From: Microbulbifer bruguierae
Lineage (GTDB): Bacteria > Pseudomonadota > Gammaproteobacteria > Pseudomonadales > Cellvibrionaceae
DNA: 64,000 nucleotides
Assembly: GCF_029869925.1 (NCBI RefSeq)
Contig: NZ_CP118605.1
Location: 434,001-498,000, forward strand
Direction of reading: 5' to 3'
Shown here: positions 48,975 through 58,830 of the stretch, piece after piece
How the letters are laid out: the number at the start of each line of letters is the position of its first letter
Numbering within the stretch: the stretch's first letter is position 1
The notes under the pieces: model-generated
Told to the model about the DNA's origin: nothing
The model's input: only the letters and a program-made list of their open reading frames with translations
The model's database searches: none
Position numbers and translations under genes: made by a program

Positions 48975-51900
48975 TCAATTTTCACTGGTTATTGCGGCGA
49001 CAGAGAACACCAGTCGCACACGATGATTGTCGCCATCGTCCCGCAGTGGAATTCGCTCACCCGCGACCGGTTCGTCATCCAGTGTCAGTTCGGCGATGTT
49101 CCGAGGACACTCTCCGCAACGTTGCACTTCAACGTCATAGCGGCTATTCCCGAAGCGCAGCGACATGCGGAATTCCCCCCAGGTTTCCGGCAGACAGGGT
49201 TTTATTTCCAGGCTGTTTCCGTCGAGAATTCGCACGCCCAGTAGTGCCTCCAGCGCACCGCGATATAACCACCCGGATGCGCCGGAATACCAGGTCCAGC
49301 CCCCTCGCCCGACATGCGGCGGGACCCCGTAGACATCTCCAGCCAATACGTAAGGTTCCGTGCGATAACGGGCAACACCCTCTGCGCTGTCAGTGTGAGT
49401 AATCGGGTTCAATAAGCTAAACAGATGATGTGCCCGCTCGCTGTGCTCAAGGCCGGCTGCCGCCCAAATCGCCCAGGTCGCCGCATGGGTATATTGGCCA
49501 CCATTTTCGCGAATTCCGGGAGGATAGCCTTTTATATATCCGGGATCTTTCTTGGTTTTATCAAATGCCGGTTTTAATAGCAGTATCTGTCGCGCGTCCT
49601 GCCTTACGAGATGCGTGTAGGCGGATGCCATCGCCTCTCTCGCGCGCGCTGTCGGCGCTTCCTGGGACAATACGGACCAGGTTTGCGCGATCAGGTCGAT
49701 CTTGCATTCATCACTCTCGTTTGAACCGACTGGCGTACCGTCATCGTAATAAGCCCGCCGGTACCAGGCGCCGTCCCAGCCACTTTCTTCCACCTGCTCG
49801 CGAAAATTTTCTCCCAATTTGCGATAGTGCTCGGCCAGCGCGGTATCGCCAACGTGCTCACAAAGGGGCGCCATATCCCGGCAAACCCGCAGAAGGAACC
49901 ACCCCATCCAGACACTTTCACCGCGCCCCGTGGTACTGATACGACTGAAGCCATCATTCCAGTCGCCGTTGCCGATGATGGGCAATCCATGAGGACCAAC
50001 GGAGCTCGCTCGCTCTATGGTCCGGCAACAGTGCTCGTAGAGTGAACCCGATTCATCGCTGATATCAAACTCCGCGTAGCGTTCGTGTTCATCCTTCTTG
50101 AGCGGCGCGCCGCTGAGATAGGCCACCGGCTCATCGAGAATGCCGTAGTCACCGGTAGTGCGAATGTACTGCGCGGTGACAAACGGTAACCACAGGAGAT
50201 CGTCGGAACAGCGGGTGCGAACCCCACGCAATGGTTTTTCGTGCCACCAGTGCAGCACGTCACCCTCCTGGAACTGGCGCGACGCCGCGCGCAGGATATG
50301 TTCACGAGTCCACTCGGGATGAGTCCACAGCAGTGCCTGCACATCCTGTAGCTGATCGCGGAATCCGAAAGCACCACTGGACTGGTAAAAGCCGCTGCGT
50401 CCCCACAATCGACAGGCCAGAGTCTGGTAAGGCAACCAGCGGTTGACCAGTATCTCGGTGGCTTTATCGGGGACCTCCACCTGCACACTACCGAGAAAAT
50501 CTTCCCAGAACTGCTCAAACTCTTCCCGTGCGGTTTCCGCCCTTCCGGGAATGCGGAACTCTTTAGCCAGTTCAAGCGCCTGGGCGCGGTCCACACCTTC
50601 ACCAATGATGAAATAGATATGCTGGGTTTCCCCAACCGCCAGGTCGACATGCACCTGGTACGCCCCACAGGGGTCGCTACCACATTGCACTCGGCCGGAT
50701 AGCCCGATTCTGAACATCGCTTCAGGTGCTTCAAGACCCGTGGAATTCCCGATGAACTCATGGCGGTCCATAGTGACACCATGGGGGGGCAAGCTGGATG
50801 TCAGGAAAGCCACGCCGGGCTTGGCATCAGCTACAAAGGCGTTGCGAGCCAGCAACGCACAACTTTCGGCCTCAAATTCGCACACCAGATGCGGCCAGCT
50901 ATTGGCCCGCACGAGCCCTAGGATCCATTCAACGTAATAGGTTGCCGTTAGCCTGCGCGGCCTGTCCCAGGTATTGGTCAACGTAAGACGACCGATCTTT
51001 ACCGGCGCTTCGCGATCGACGAATACCCGCCAGTATTGTTCAAGACCTTGGCTGTTATGCCGGTATTCACTGTATCCCGCACCGTGCCGTACCTGATAGG
51101 CCCCATTGCCGGGCCGCGGTGCGGGTGTCGGCGTCCAAACCTCGGCCGTTTCTTCGTCTCGAAGGTAAAGGACTTCCCCGCTCGGGTCTCGCACCGGATC
51201 GTTGTTCCAGGCGGTGAGACGATGCTCGCCACTGTTCCCCGCCCATGTGCAACAAGAGCCACCTTCGGAAACGAGGCATCCAAAGGTGGGGTTGGCAATG
51301 ACATTCACCCAGGGTGCTGGAGGGCGTTGCCCCGGCTCCAGATGCAGTACATATTCGCGACCATCCGCGGAAAACCCCCCGAGACCATTGTCGAACAGAA
51401 GGTCGTCCGGGCGGCGTAATTCCGGTGTCGGCGGAGCGGTGTTGTCAGCGGCAGCCACTGGCACAAATGGTGGCAGTGGCTGCAGCTGTGTCTGCAGGGC
51501 GGAAAAACCATTTTGCAATTGAGACTGTACCGAACCCGCGGAGGAGTCGAGAATTACCCGCGCCGCTGCCAGCAACAGTATTCGTACATCCCCTGGCAAC
51601 TCCTGCCCGGGAATCATTACCACCGACCCGGGCAGTTTGCGTAAGGTGCGCCCGCGAACATCCGTGATCATTTCCTGCAACCGATCGCGGGCCTGCTGTT
51701 CATAGCCCGCCGATTCCTCGTCGATAATTACCAGATCGACACCGATCCCACGGCCACACCAGTAGGTGTGGGCCTGGAGAATCGGTTCGGCAAAATCGGT
51801 TTCGAGCTGGTTGCGGATATGTACCAGCAAAATGGGGTTATCCCCCGAGATACCTTTACTCCAGAGCCCGGGCTGAATGTGACGACTGCGGGCCAGTACA

Positions 51901-54900
51901 CGGGAAGGTGCACGCAGCGGCGCGATTGGCGCGAGCACGGCCGATAGGAGCTCCATCATCCAGTGCATGGAGCCGGCAGTGATATGCAGATTGCGCAACT
52001 CCTGTTCCGACTGCATACGCGCGAGATCGAACACCCAGCGGGCTTTCGGTCGGGAACGGTAGGCGCTCAGGGTAGCGAGTAATTCTCTGCGGGATTTGCT
52101 GGCACCGGTGAGGTAGATGACCTCTATCTCCGACTGTGGCGGAATCGTGACTTCCTGTGCCGCGGCAATGACCGGATCAAGCACCGGACCAGTGGTACCG
52201 CTGAAGCTGGACAGCCCCTCAGTCATGGCAAGGGGCCGAGTCGCAGAACCGCCGCGACCCAGGAAACGGAAACGATCGGTTTCCCACGCCAACCTGTGGC
52301 GTACACCAGGCTGTACAAGCACAGAGACGGCAAGATAAATCGGTTTTTCGTTGCTTCCACGCGGACGACGCCGGTAGATCATCACCTGCTCTTCGGGCAG
52401 GTACTGGCTTTCCACGAACAATTTCGCAAACGCCGGATGCCGTAAGTCGTCACGTTCTGGTGCCAGCACTACTTCGGCGAAATCTGCCAGCAGCAAATGG
52501 CGCTCACGATCACTTTCATTTTTTATGTTCAGGCGTCGCGCTTCTACATCGTGCTGGGAACTGACAGCGACATGCAGGCGACAGAAGAGCTCTGATTTTC
52601 GCTGTTGATATTCCACACTCTGTGGCGAAAAGTAGGCGGCACTGCGCTGGGCTTCGCCGCCGCACGGGGCAAGTCCGACGGAAAACAAATCACCGCTGTC
52701 GAGATCCCTCACATAGCAATAGCGCCCCCATTGGTGGCAGGTTGGATCCGTCTGCCAGCGCGTCAACGCGATATTGTCCCAGTAGCTACCGCCAGCACCA
52801 TCGGCCGCAAGCACAGTGGAAAAGTGTCCATTTGACAGGAGATTGTATTGCGGATACGGACGGGACGGCTGTGCCGACCAGGTTTCGAGCACCACTTCGG
52901 CGTGGAAGCTGCGCATAACCCCCGGACGTTTCCACGGCCTGAGCGCAGGTGGCGATGAGGGCATACGTTCATGCAATAAGGGCGTCAGGCCGCTAATACG
53001 AGCATCAGTGTGGAAGCGTTGCAGCATGACATCGCCATGGAGGAAATTATTGACCGCGAGCAGGATCATTCCCTGGTGGTGACTCATGTACGAACGCACC
53101 GTGCGCGCGCGGCGCGGTGCGGGCTTGGATGTGCGCCCGAAATCAATAGCTTCATGCAGACCGAACTGCCCATAGCCGCCCTGACTGCGCAATTGACGCA
53201 GATTTTCCATTACCTTATCGGCACAAAACGGCAGTGCCATCATGGACGCATACGGAGCGATGACCAACCGCTCCCCCAGGTCGCGCCGAAAGCCTATCCC
53301 CGGCACGCCGAACGCGCGGTACTGATAGTGCAGGTGGCTGTCCAGTTCATAAAAGCCGGACTCGGCAATACCCCAGGGCACGCCAAAACGGTCGGCAAAT
53401 TCCCGGTGCACGTCGATGGCATTGCGGCACGCGCGCCCCACCAGACTGTGATCCGGCGTATCCATCAGCAGGCGCGGCATCAGGTATTCAAACAGCGTGG
53501 CACTCCAGGACATCAACACGGTCCTGCGCTGGATGCGCCGGAACGGGCGTTCCAGATGGCGCCAGTGGCGCGCCGGCACATCGCCTTTGGCGATCGCAAC
53601 AAATCCGGTCAGTCTCGACTCGGATGCCAGCAGGTCGTAGTAGTTCGCGTCCAGTGCCGCGTCGTTGACGTTGTAGCCGATATGGAACAGGTGGCGCTCG
53701 GAGTCGTAGAGGAATGCAAAGTCCATTTCCTCAACCCATTGCCGCGCCCTTCCCGCGATACGTTTCAGGTCGCGCCGATATTTCTCTGCATTGTCCTGTG
53801 CCACCACAAAAGATTGGCGCATCCTGACAATCCATTCGCCGGCCTCTTCCCTCTGACTGCCACCGACGGAGGCCAACTCTGCCTGCAATATATTCAGTTG
53901 CTGCGACGCCTGCGCACAGGTTTCTCTCAATGTCACAAGGGTGACGGGAGCGTTCAGCTGTTCGTGCAGTACGCGAAAATGCTCGGCGACCTCTCCGCCC
54001 TGCTCCCGACACGCTACCGGTGGCGCGGCGATAAGTCGCTGCCAGGGTTCGAGGCTTTCCTGGTAGCGACGTGCGGCCACCGAGTGCTGGAGTAGTTCGT
54101 CGAGCCAGTGGCGCAGACGCCCCAAAGACTCCGCACTGAAACTTTCGTCGCCCTCGATCAGCGCCACCACCCGGTCCTGCAATGCTGGCACTTCGCGTTC
54201 GTAGATATCGTCGATGATTTGCCACCAGTGACCGTCCCCCACCCTGGACTCCAGTCTCTCCCGCAGCTGGGTGATGTAGCCAATGACCTCACGCAGTGCA
54301 CTCGATGCTACTTCAGGTTCTGGTGGTTGCAGTGTCTCAACGACGACCCCCAGGGTATCGGCGATACCCTGTACCAACTGGCGCCCGTTTATCGGTGTGG
54401 AATCCAGAGCCTCGAGTCCACTCGCCAGGGTCAGGAGGCTGCCCGCGAGGTTGCCGCTGTCGACCGTGGATACATATCTTGGGTCCAGTGGGTGAAGTTC
54501 ACGGGTCTCATACCAGTTGAGAAAGTGGCCGCGATAGCGTTGCAGCCCGCGCATCCGGTCAAATGTGTTGTTGAGCCGGGCTAATAGTTGGGACAGGTCC
54601 AGATAACCAAAATCGTAGGCGCTGAGCGTTGCCAGAAGGCCCAGGCCAATATTCGTGGGCGAAGTCCGCCGTGCGAGTACCGCTACTGGCTCCTCCTGGT
54701 AATTGTCCGGTGGTAACCAGTGGTCATCCGGGCCCATGAAGTGTTCAAAAAAATACCAGGTGCGACGGGCGAGCATGCGTAATTCATGCTCGTCCGTTTC
54801 GTACAGTGTTTGCTTTTCTCGTTTATAGAGACGATTAATACGTTGGTTTAGCTGAGGTAACGACAACCAGGCCAGCAGCAGGGGCAGCGCAGGTAACAAG

Positions 54901-57608
54901 CTGAGGGGCGAGGTAACCGCCAGCCACAGCCCGATCATGATAGCGAGCACAGGCGAGAACCAGAATTCGCGCCAACTGCGACCGGTAGTGGAAGTACTGG
55001 ACCTGTTTACATGGGCGGCGGATGTCCACTCCAGCAAGCGCCGGTGTGAAATTCCAAGCCGGTAGAGAGTGCGCACGATAGCATCCAGCGCATTTACTGC
55101 CTGCACCGGCAATAGCGCCAGTGACAGCAGCCAGTGCTGGACTCTCTGCTGCAGTATGCCCGGCAGGTTCCGCAGGTAGTGATGGACACGGTTGGGTTTT
55201 GACACGCCTCTCCACAAGGTGGACAGGGGTTCTAGCCAGACAGGACCGGCGGAAAGGAATAGCAGGCCCAATGTCCACGCCCAGGGACTGCCGGGCAATA
55301 CGCCGCTCCAGGCCAACAGGAAAAGGACCAGCAGGCTCGGTGCCTCCAGGCTGCGGCGCAGATTGTCAGCAATTTTCCAGCGGTGTATAGGTGGCAACGG
55401 ATTGATTACCCGCTCGCCACCATCAATGGTCACGCGATCAAACAGCCACGGCAACAATTGCCAGTCGCCCCGAATCCAGCGGTGGGAACGACGTAACAAT
55501 GCAACCACGTTGGGAGGGTACTGTTCGTAAAAAATGGTGTCGGAAAGCAACGCGGCACCGCCGATCGAGCCTTCCAGCAGGTCGTGGCTCAGGATTGCGT
55601 TTTGCGCCAGATTCCCTGCCAGGGTCTGGGAAAACACCCGGGGATCATAGATCCCTTTCCCCGCAAAAATTGCTTCACCGAAGAGGTCCTGATAGGCATC
55701 GGACACCGCATGGGTATAGAGATCCACGCTGCGGTCACCGGAAAATATTTCGATGAACAAGGTATCCGCCGCACCCGCGGGATCTGTTTCCAGCCTCGGC
55801 TGCAGGAACCCGTGCCCGGCGACCACCCGGCGGCTGCGTTCATCAATGACCGCGCGGTTAAGAGGGTGTGCCATGGTACCGACCAGGCGCGCCGCCGTAC
55901 CCGGCGGCATCTGACTGTCTGCGTCCAGGGTTATGACCAGATGTATGTTTTTCAGCGCGGATCGATTGCCGATACAAGTGGTGTAACTGTGGTCGTCATG
56001 TCCTTTCAGCAAACGATTGAACTCGATCAGCTTGCCTCGCTTACGCTCCCAACCCATCCAGCATTTTTCCGCGGAATTCCAACGTCGCTCACGATGTAAC
56101 AACAGAAAGGGTTCTCGCCCGTCATTGTCGGCATAGCGTTGATTCAGTGCGTCGATCGCATCCCTGGCGAATTCGAGCAACGCCGCGTCTTCCGCCGTAC
56201 TCTGATTGTCGGCATCGGCGAAATCACCCAATACCACGTAGACAAGATTTGCGTCGTCGTTGTTGAGGAAGTTGATTTCCAGGCACTGCAGAATTTTCTC
56301 CACATCATCCGTATCGGCAAACAGTACCGGCATGATCACGGCAGTGCGGCATTCATCCGGAACACCGCTCTCGAAGTCCATCTTTGGCAGGATCTGCGGT
56401 GCAAGGCTGTGCGTAATCAATCCATTGACCAGCGCGAGCGCCACACCGATCATTGGAATTGCAACAATTGCTACGGTAATTAACAGTACCCCAAGAGGGG
56501 TATTGTGGTGAAAAAGGTAAACGGCCAGAGCCACAAGCGGCGGTATCGAGAATAAACCCAAGGTGGAAAAATAGACCGTTGCTGCGTGCTCAAGTATCCA
56601 GCGATGTAAACGCAGAAAAGCATCCGGCGTGAACTCCAGTAACTTTTCCAGTTCCCTGCGCCCATTATCCACCAGGTAAAAACCGACGTGCCGACGACGC
56701 GCCTCGTGAATCTCCTTTTCACTCAGCTCTACTACCTGTTCGGCGATACGGTGTTCCGGAATGTTGCTACCTCTTGCGAGTTGCTCGACCCTACCGCGAT
56801 AGCGATCGCGGGTTTCAAAATCCATTTGCCCATAGGCGCCGGCGGGGTCGGCGCGCAGAATCCGCTCGACGCGACTCTGTGCTTCGACAAAATCCCGCCA
56901 GTCGTGTGTGCGGAGCTCCCGCAGACTGATGATTGCACTTGCTATGCCTACGCTTTCGCCTTCGCTCCCAGCTTCAGCCTTTTCCAGCGCATTTTCGGCA
57001 AAATGCACCAGATGCTCGAGCAGGCGCAACCGCAGCATGGCAGGTAGAGCCCACAATTCCCCGGTGGTCAGGATGCATTCCTGTTGATAATGATCGACCA
57101 GGTCATAAACTGCACCCAAATCCAGCGGCTGTTTTACCTCTGCCACCAATGCTGCCGCGAGAGAGCCAACACGTAAGTCGATCGCGCCTTGTTCTGATGC
57201 AATCTTTGGCAATTGGCGAAGGTAAGTGCGCGGCAGGGATTCGCGTACGAGTTCCAACGCCTCTTGTACGACGTGGCGATTGTCGAGCAACCACTCCTCG
57301 CTGCGGTTGCCTTTCTCGCCCGCTTCTACACGCGCTGAAAGGCGCCGGTATATTTCCTGAAAATTTCGTTCGAGATGACGCAGGCGGGCAGATAGTGGAT
57401 AGCCAATATCCGTGCCGATCAGATGCCGGTGTCTCTTTGCCAGTGCATGGATTTCGGCCCGACGCTTCTGTTCGTCATCCGCACCATGGTTTACCTCGGC
57501 ATTATCGGTCTCGGGTGTTGGTCGGGGCCCACCAAGTTGTTTCTTTTTGCGCGAAAAAAACTCGCGCGCACGGGCAAACCCGTCGGAGTTTCCACGGCGT
57601 AGTTTCAT
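48975..57608 (-). CDS. ndvB: Cyclic beta-1,2-glucan synthase (NdvB/Cgs), 2877 residues
   Basis: A very long membrane enzyme that polymerises glucose from UDP-glucose into beta-1,2 chains and cyclises them; the product is periplasmic and osmoprotective. An N-terminal cytoplasmic part (about 1-350) precedes TM segments (about 351-410), then the GT84 glycosyltransferase with LVITLDADSQMPPGTA (about 560) and LRRSHRWIRGDWQLLPW (about 708). A second TM group lies at about 770-960. A glycoamylase-like domain follows (about 1000-1500). The C-terminal GH94 phosphorylase-like domain holds NGDWNDG (about 2546). ATG 57608 overlaps the usp stop. Confidence 0.96.
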   Translation of the reverse strand: MKLRRGNSDGFARAREFFSRKKKQLGGPRPTPETDNAEVNHGADDEQKRRAEIHALAKRHRHLIGTDIGYPLSARLRHLERNFQEIYRRLSARVEAGEKGNRSEEWLLDNRHVVQEALELVRESLPRTYLRQLPKIASEQGAIDLRVGSLAAALVAEVKQPLDLGAVYDLVDHYQQECILTTGELWALPAMLRLRLLEHLVHFAENALEKAEAGSEGESVGIASAIISLRELRTHDWRDFVEAQSRVERILRADPAGAYGQMDFETRDRYRGRVEQLARGSNIPEHRIAEQVVELSEKEIHEARRRHVGFYLVDNGRRELEKLLEFTPDAFLRLHRWILEHAATVYFSTLGLFSIPPLVALAVYLFHHNTPLGVLLITVAIVAIPMIGVALALVNGLITHSLAPQILPKMDFESGVPDECRTAVIMPVLFADTDDVEKILQCLEINFLNNDDANLVYVVLGDFADADNQSTAEDAALLEFARDAIDALNQRYADNDGREPFLLLHRERRWNSAEKCWMGWERKRGKLIEFNRLLKGHDDHSYTTCIGNRSALKNIHLVITLDADSQMPPGTAARLVGTMAHPLNRAVIDERSRRVVAGHGFLQPRLETDPAGAADTLFIEIFSGDRSVDLYTHAVSDAYQDLFGEAIFAGKGIYDPRVFSQTLAGNLAQNAILSHDLLEGSIGGAALLSDTIFYEQYPPNVVALLRRSHRWIRGDWQLLPWLFDRVTIDGGERVINPLPPIHRWKIADNLRRSLEAPSLLVLFLLAWSGVLPGSPWAWTLGLLFLSAGPVWLEPLSTLWRGVSKPNRVHHYLRNLPGILQQRVQHWLLSLALLPVQAVNALDAIVRTLYRLGISHRRLLEWTSAAHVNRSSTSTTGRSWREFWFSPVLAIMIGLWLAVTSPLSLLPALPLLLAWLSLPQLNQRINRLYKREKQTLYETDEHELRMLARRTWYFFEHFMGPDDHWLPPDNYQEEPVAVLARRTSPTNIGLGLLATLSAYDFGYLDLSQLLARLNNTFDRMRGLQRYRGHFLNWYETRELHPLDPRYVSTVDSGNLAGSLLTLASGLEALDSTPINGRQLVQGIADTLGVVVETLQPPEPEVASSALREVIGYITQLRERLESRVGDGHWWQIIDDIYEREVPALQDRVVALIEGDESFSAESLGRLRHWLDELLQHSVAARRYQESLEPWQRLIAAPPVACREQGGEVAEHFRVLHEQLNAPVTLVTLRETCAQASQQLNILQAELASVGGSQREEAGEWIVRMRQSFVVAQDNAEKYRRDLKRIAGRARQWVEEMDFAFLYDSERHLFHIGYNVNDAALDANYYDLLASESRLTGFVAIAKGDVPARHWRHLERPFRRIQRRTVLMSWSATLFEYLMPRLLMDTPDHSLVGRACRNAIDVHREFADRFGVPWGIAESGFYELDSHLHYQYRAFGVPGIGFRRDLGERLVIAPYASMMALPFCADKVMENLRQLRSQGGYGQFGLHEAIDFGRTSKPAPRRARTVRSYMSHHQGMILLAVNNFLHGDVMLQRFHTDARISGLTPLLHERMPSSPPALRPWKRPGVMRSFHAEVVLETWSAQPSRPYPQYNLLSNGHFSTVLAADGAGGSYWDNIALTRWQTDPTCHQWGRYCYVRDLDSGDLFSVGLAPCGGEAQRSAAYFSPQSVEYQQRKSELFCRLHVAVSSQHDVEARRLNIKNESDRERHLLLADFAEVVLAPERDDLRHPAFAKLFVESQYLPEEQVMIYRRRPRGSNEKPIYLAVSVLVQPGVRHRLAWETDRFRFLGRGGSATRPLAMTEGLSSFSGTTGPVLDPVIAAAQEVTIPPQSEIEVIYLTGASKSRRELLATLSAYRSRPKARWVFDLARMQSEQELRNLHITAGSMHWMMELLSAVLAPIAPLRAPSRVLARSRHIQPGLWSKGISGDNPILLVHIRNQLETDFAEPILQAHTYWCGRGIGVDLVIIDEESAGYEQQARDRLQEMITDVRGRTLRKLPGSVVMIPGQELPGDVRILLLAAARVILDSSAGSVQSQLQNGFSALQTQLQPLPPFVPVAAADNTAPPTPELRRPDDLLFDNGLGGFSADGREYVLHLEPGQRPPAPWVNVIANPTFGCLVSEGGSCCTWAGNSGEHRLTAWNNDPVRDPSGEVLYLRDEETAEVWTPTPAPRPGNGAYQVRHGAGYSEYRHNSQGLEQYWRVFVDREAPVKIGRLTLTNTWDRPRRLTATYYVEWILGLVRANSWPHLVCEFEAESCALLARNAFVADAKPGVAFLTSSLPPHGVTMDRHEFIGNSTGLEAPEAMFRIGLSGRVQCGSDPCGAYQVHVDLAVGETQHIYFIIGEGVDRAQALELAKEFRIPGRAETAREEFEQFWEDFLGSVQVEVPDKATEILVNRWLPYQTLACRLWGRSGFYQSSGAFGFRDQLQDVQALLWTHPEWTREHILRAASRQFQEGDVLHWWHEKPLRGVRTRCSDDLLWLPFVTAQYIRTTGDYGILDEPVAYLSGAPLKKDEHERYAEFDISDESGSLYEHCCRTIERASSVGPHGLPIIGNGDWNDGFSRISTTGRGESVWMGWFLLRVCRDMAPLCEHVGDTALAEHYRKLGENFREQVEESGWDGAWYRRAYYDDGTPVGSNESDECKIDLIAQTWSVLSQEAPTARAREAMASAYTHLVRQDARQILLLKPAFDKTKKDPGYIKGYPPGIRENGGQYTHAATWAIWAAAGLEHSERAHHLFSLLNPITHTDSAEGVARYRTEPYVLAGDVYGVPPHVGRGGWTWYSGASGWLYRGALEALLGVRILDGNSLEIKPCLPETWGEFRMSLRFGNSRYDVEVQRCGECPRNIAELTLDDEPVAGERIPLRDDGDNHRVRLVFSVAAITSEN

Positions 57609-58594
57609 TGATGCGCGGCGCCATTATTTGCAAATGTAGGGTAGGACTGATTTCCGTTATCGACACTGCCTCGAAGTGCCTGTAATTGCGATTCCGGCAT
57701 ATCCTGAAACACCAGAACAGGCTGACTACTGTGGCACATCACGGTATGACAGAGAGTGCCGGTGACCTGTTGCGCTCCGGTCTGCCAGTCGTGCGCACTC
57801 ATTGCGATCAGGTCTACGCCCTCTTCCGCCGCGGTAGCATAAATACGCTCGGCGACATTCTGTGACACCAGTAAACGCGGACGTACCTTGATCCCGTTTT
57901 TGAGCTGATTGGCGATCTCTTCCAGGTAAGCCTCAGCGGCACGGCGATTGCTCTCGACGAATTTTTCCCGCGTCGCATGTTCCTCGCGGGTAACGGGCAT
58001 ACGCCGCGGCATCTCAGGTACTGCAATCACCTGTAGCAGGATAATTTCGACCTCCTGCCCTCGCATTAACGATGCCACTTTGCACGCCACCCATTCCGAT
58101 CGTGGCGATCCATCCATCGACACCAGAATTCGCCGGTAGGACGTCGATTCCTGAGACGCCGGACGTTCGCCCGGTCTCACAATCAGGAAGGAGCGCCCGG
58201 AGCCGGTGAATACTTTTTGTGCGGTACTGCCGAAATCAAAGCGGCTGATGCCTCCCTTGCCATAGGCGGTAATGACAATTAGGTCGATCCCATACTTTTC
58301 GCAGTATTCGACAATCTGCTCCGCTGGCCGGCCCTCTACAATGTTGACCGTCACCTGAATATCCTGCGCAACGATCTGCTCTGTGAGGCTGTTCAGGTAG
58401 CTGCGAATTTCCGCCCGCCGCAGCCGCCAGTCTACAGGGTCTGTACAGTGGTCGTCTGAGTGAGAGGACGATTTCTGCACATGCAGCAGGTGAATATCTG
58501 CTCCACTTTGGCGTGCAATAGAAACAGCATGGGCAATCGCTTCCTCCGCGAGTGACGAACTATCCAATGGAATCAAGATATGTTTGAACGGCAT
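57605..58594 (-). CDS. Tandem universal stress protein (two UspA domains)
   Basis: A 329-residue protein from ATG 58594, with GGGGGAG 6 bases upstream. The first Usp domain (about 1-145) starts FKHILIPLDSSSLAEEAIAHAVSIARQSGADIHLLHV; the second (about 155-300) contains YRRILVSMDGSPRSEWVACKVASLM and DLIAMSAHDWQTGAQQVTGTLCHTVMCHSSQPVLVF. The second ends with a GxxxxG-like nucleotide loop variant. Such proteins act in hypoxia, starvation and stress survival. Its stop overlaps the ndvB start (ATGA), tying stress response to glucan synthesis. Confidence 0.94.
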   Translation of the reverse strand: MPFKHILIPLDSSSLAEEAIAHAVSIARQSGADIHLLHVQKSSSHSDDHCTDPVDWRLRRAEIRSYLNSLTEQIVAQDIQVTVNIVEGRPAEQIVEYCEKYGIDLIVITAYGKGGISRFDFGSTAQKVFTGSGRSFLIVRPGERPASQESTSYRRILVSMDGSPRSEWVACKVASLMRGQEVEIILLQVIAVPEMPRRMPVTREEHATREKFVESNRRAAEAYLEEIANQLKNGIKVRPRLLVSQNVAERIYATAAEEGVDLIAMSAHDWQTGAQQVTGTLCHTVMCHSSQPVLVFQDMPESQLQALRGSVDNGNQSYPTFANNGAAHQ

Positions 58595-58830
58595 AGCGGC
58601 TCCCCCGGAAGTGGATCGGCAAATATTCTTGAATGGCAAATGTTTTGCGGAAAAGAAATTTACGTCAGCGGATTTATTGGAGCGGATATGGCTCCGTTAT
58701 TACTGGCGTTTAACACAAGAAATGCGGAAAAACAGGACGCGCTTAGAGCTTAGCTCGGCTATTTTGATTTATACGAAATTCAGCGCAATTCGCGTTGAAT
58801 AACGAGCCAATCTTGGGCATTACTCTCAAC
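58595..58830. other. Divergent promoter region usp/ppsA
   Basis: About 236 bases with a lower-GC centre, no gene. It should contain promoters for the usp-ndvB-hsp20-groEL set and for the ppsA-kup set. Confidence 0.5.

Noticed and set aside
53010..54095. A 361-codon plus-strand frame inside ndvB
   Set aside because: It is a shadow of the cyclic glucan synthase coding strand with no signature of its own.
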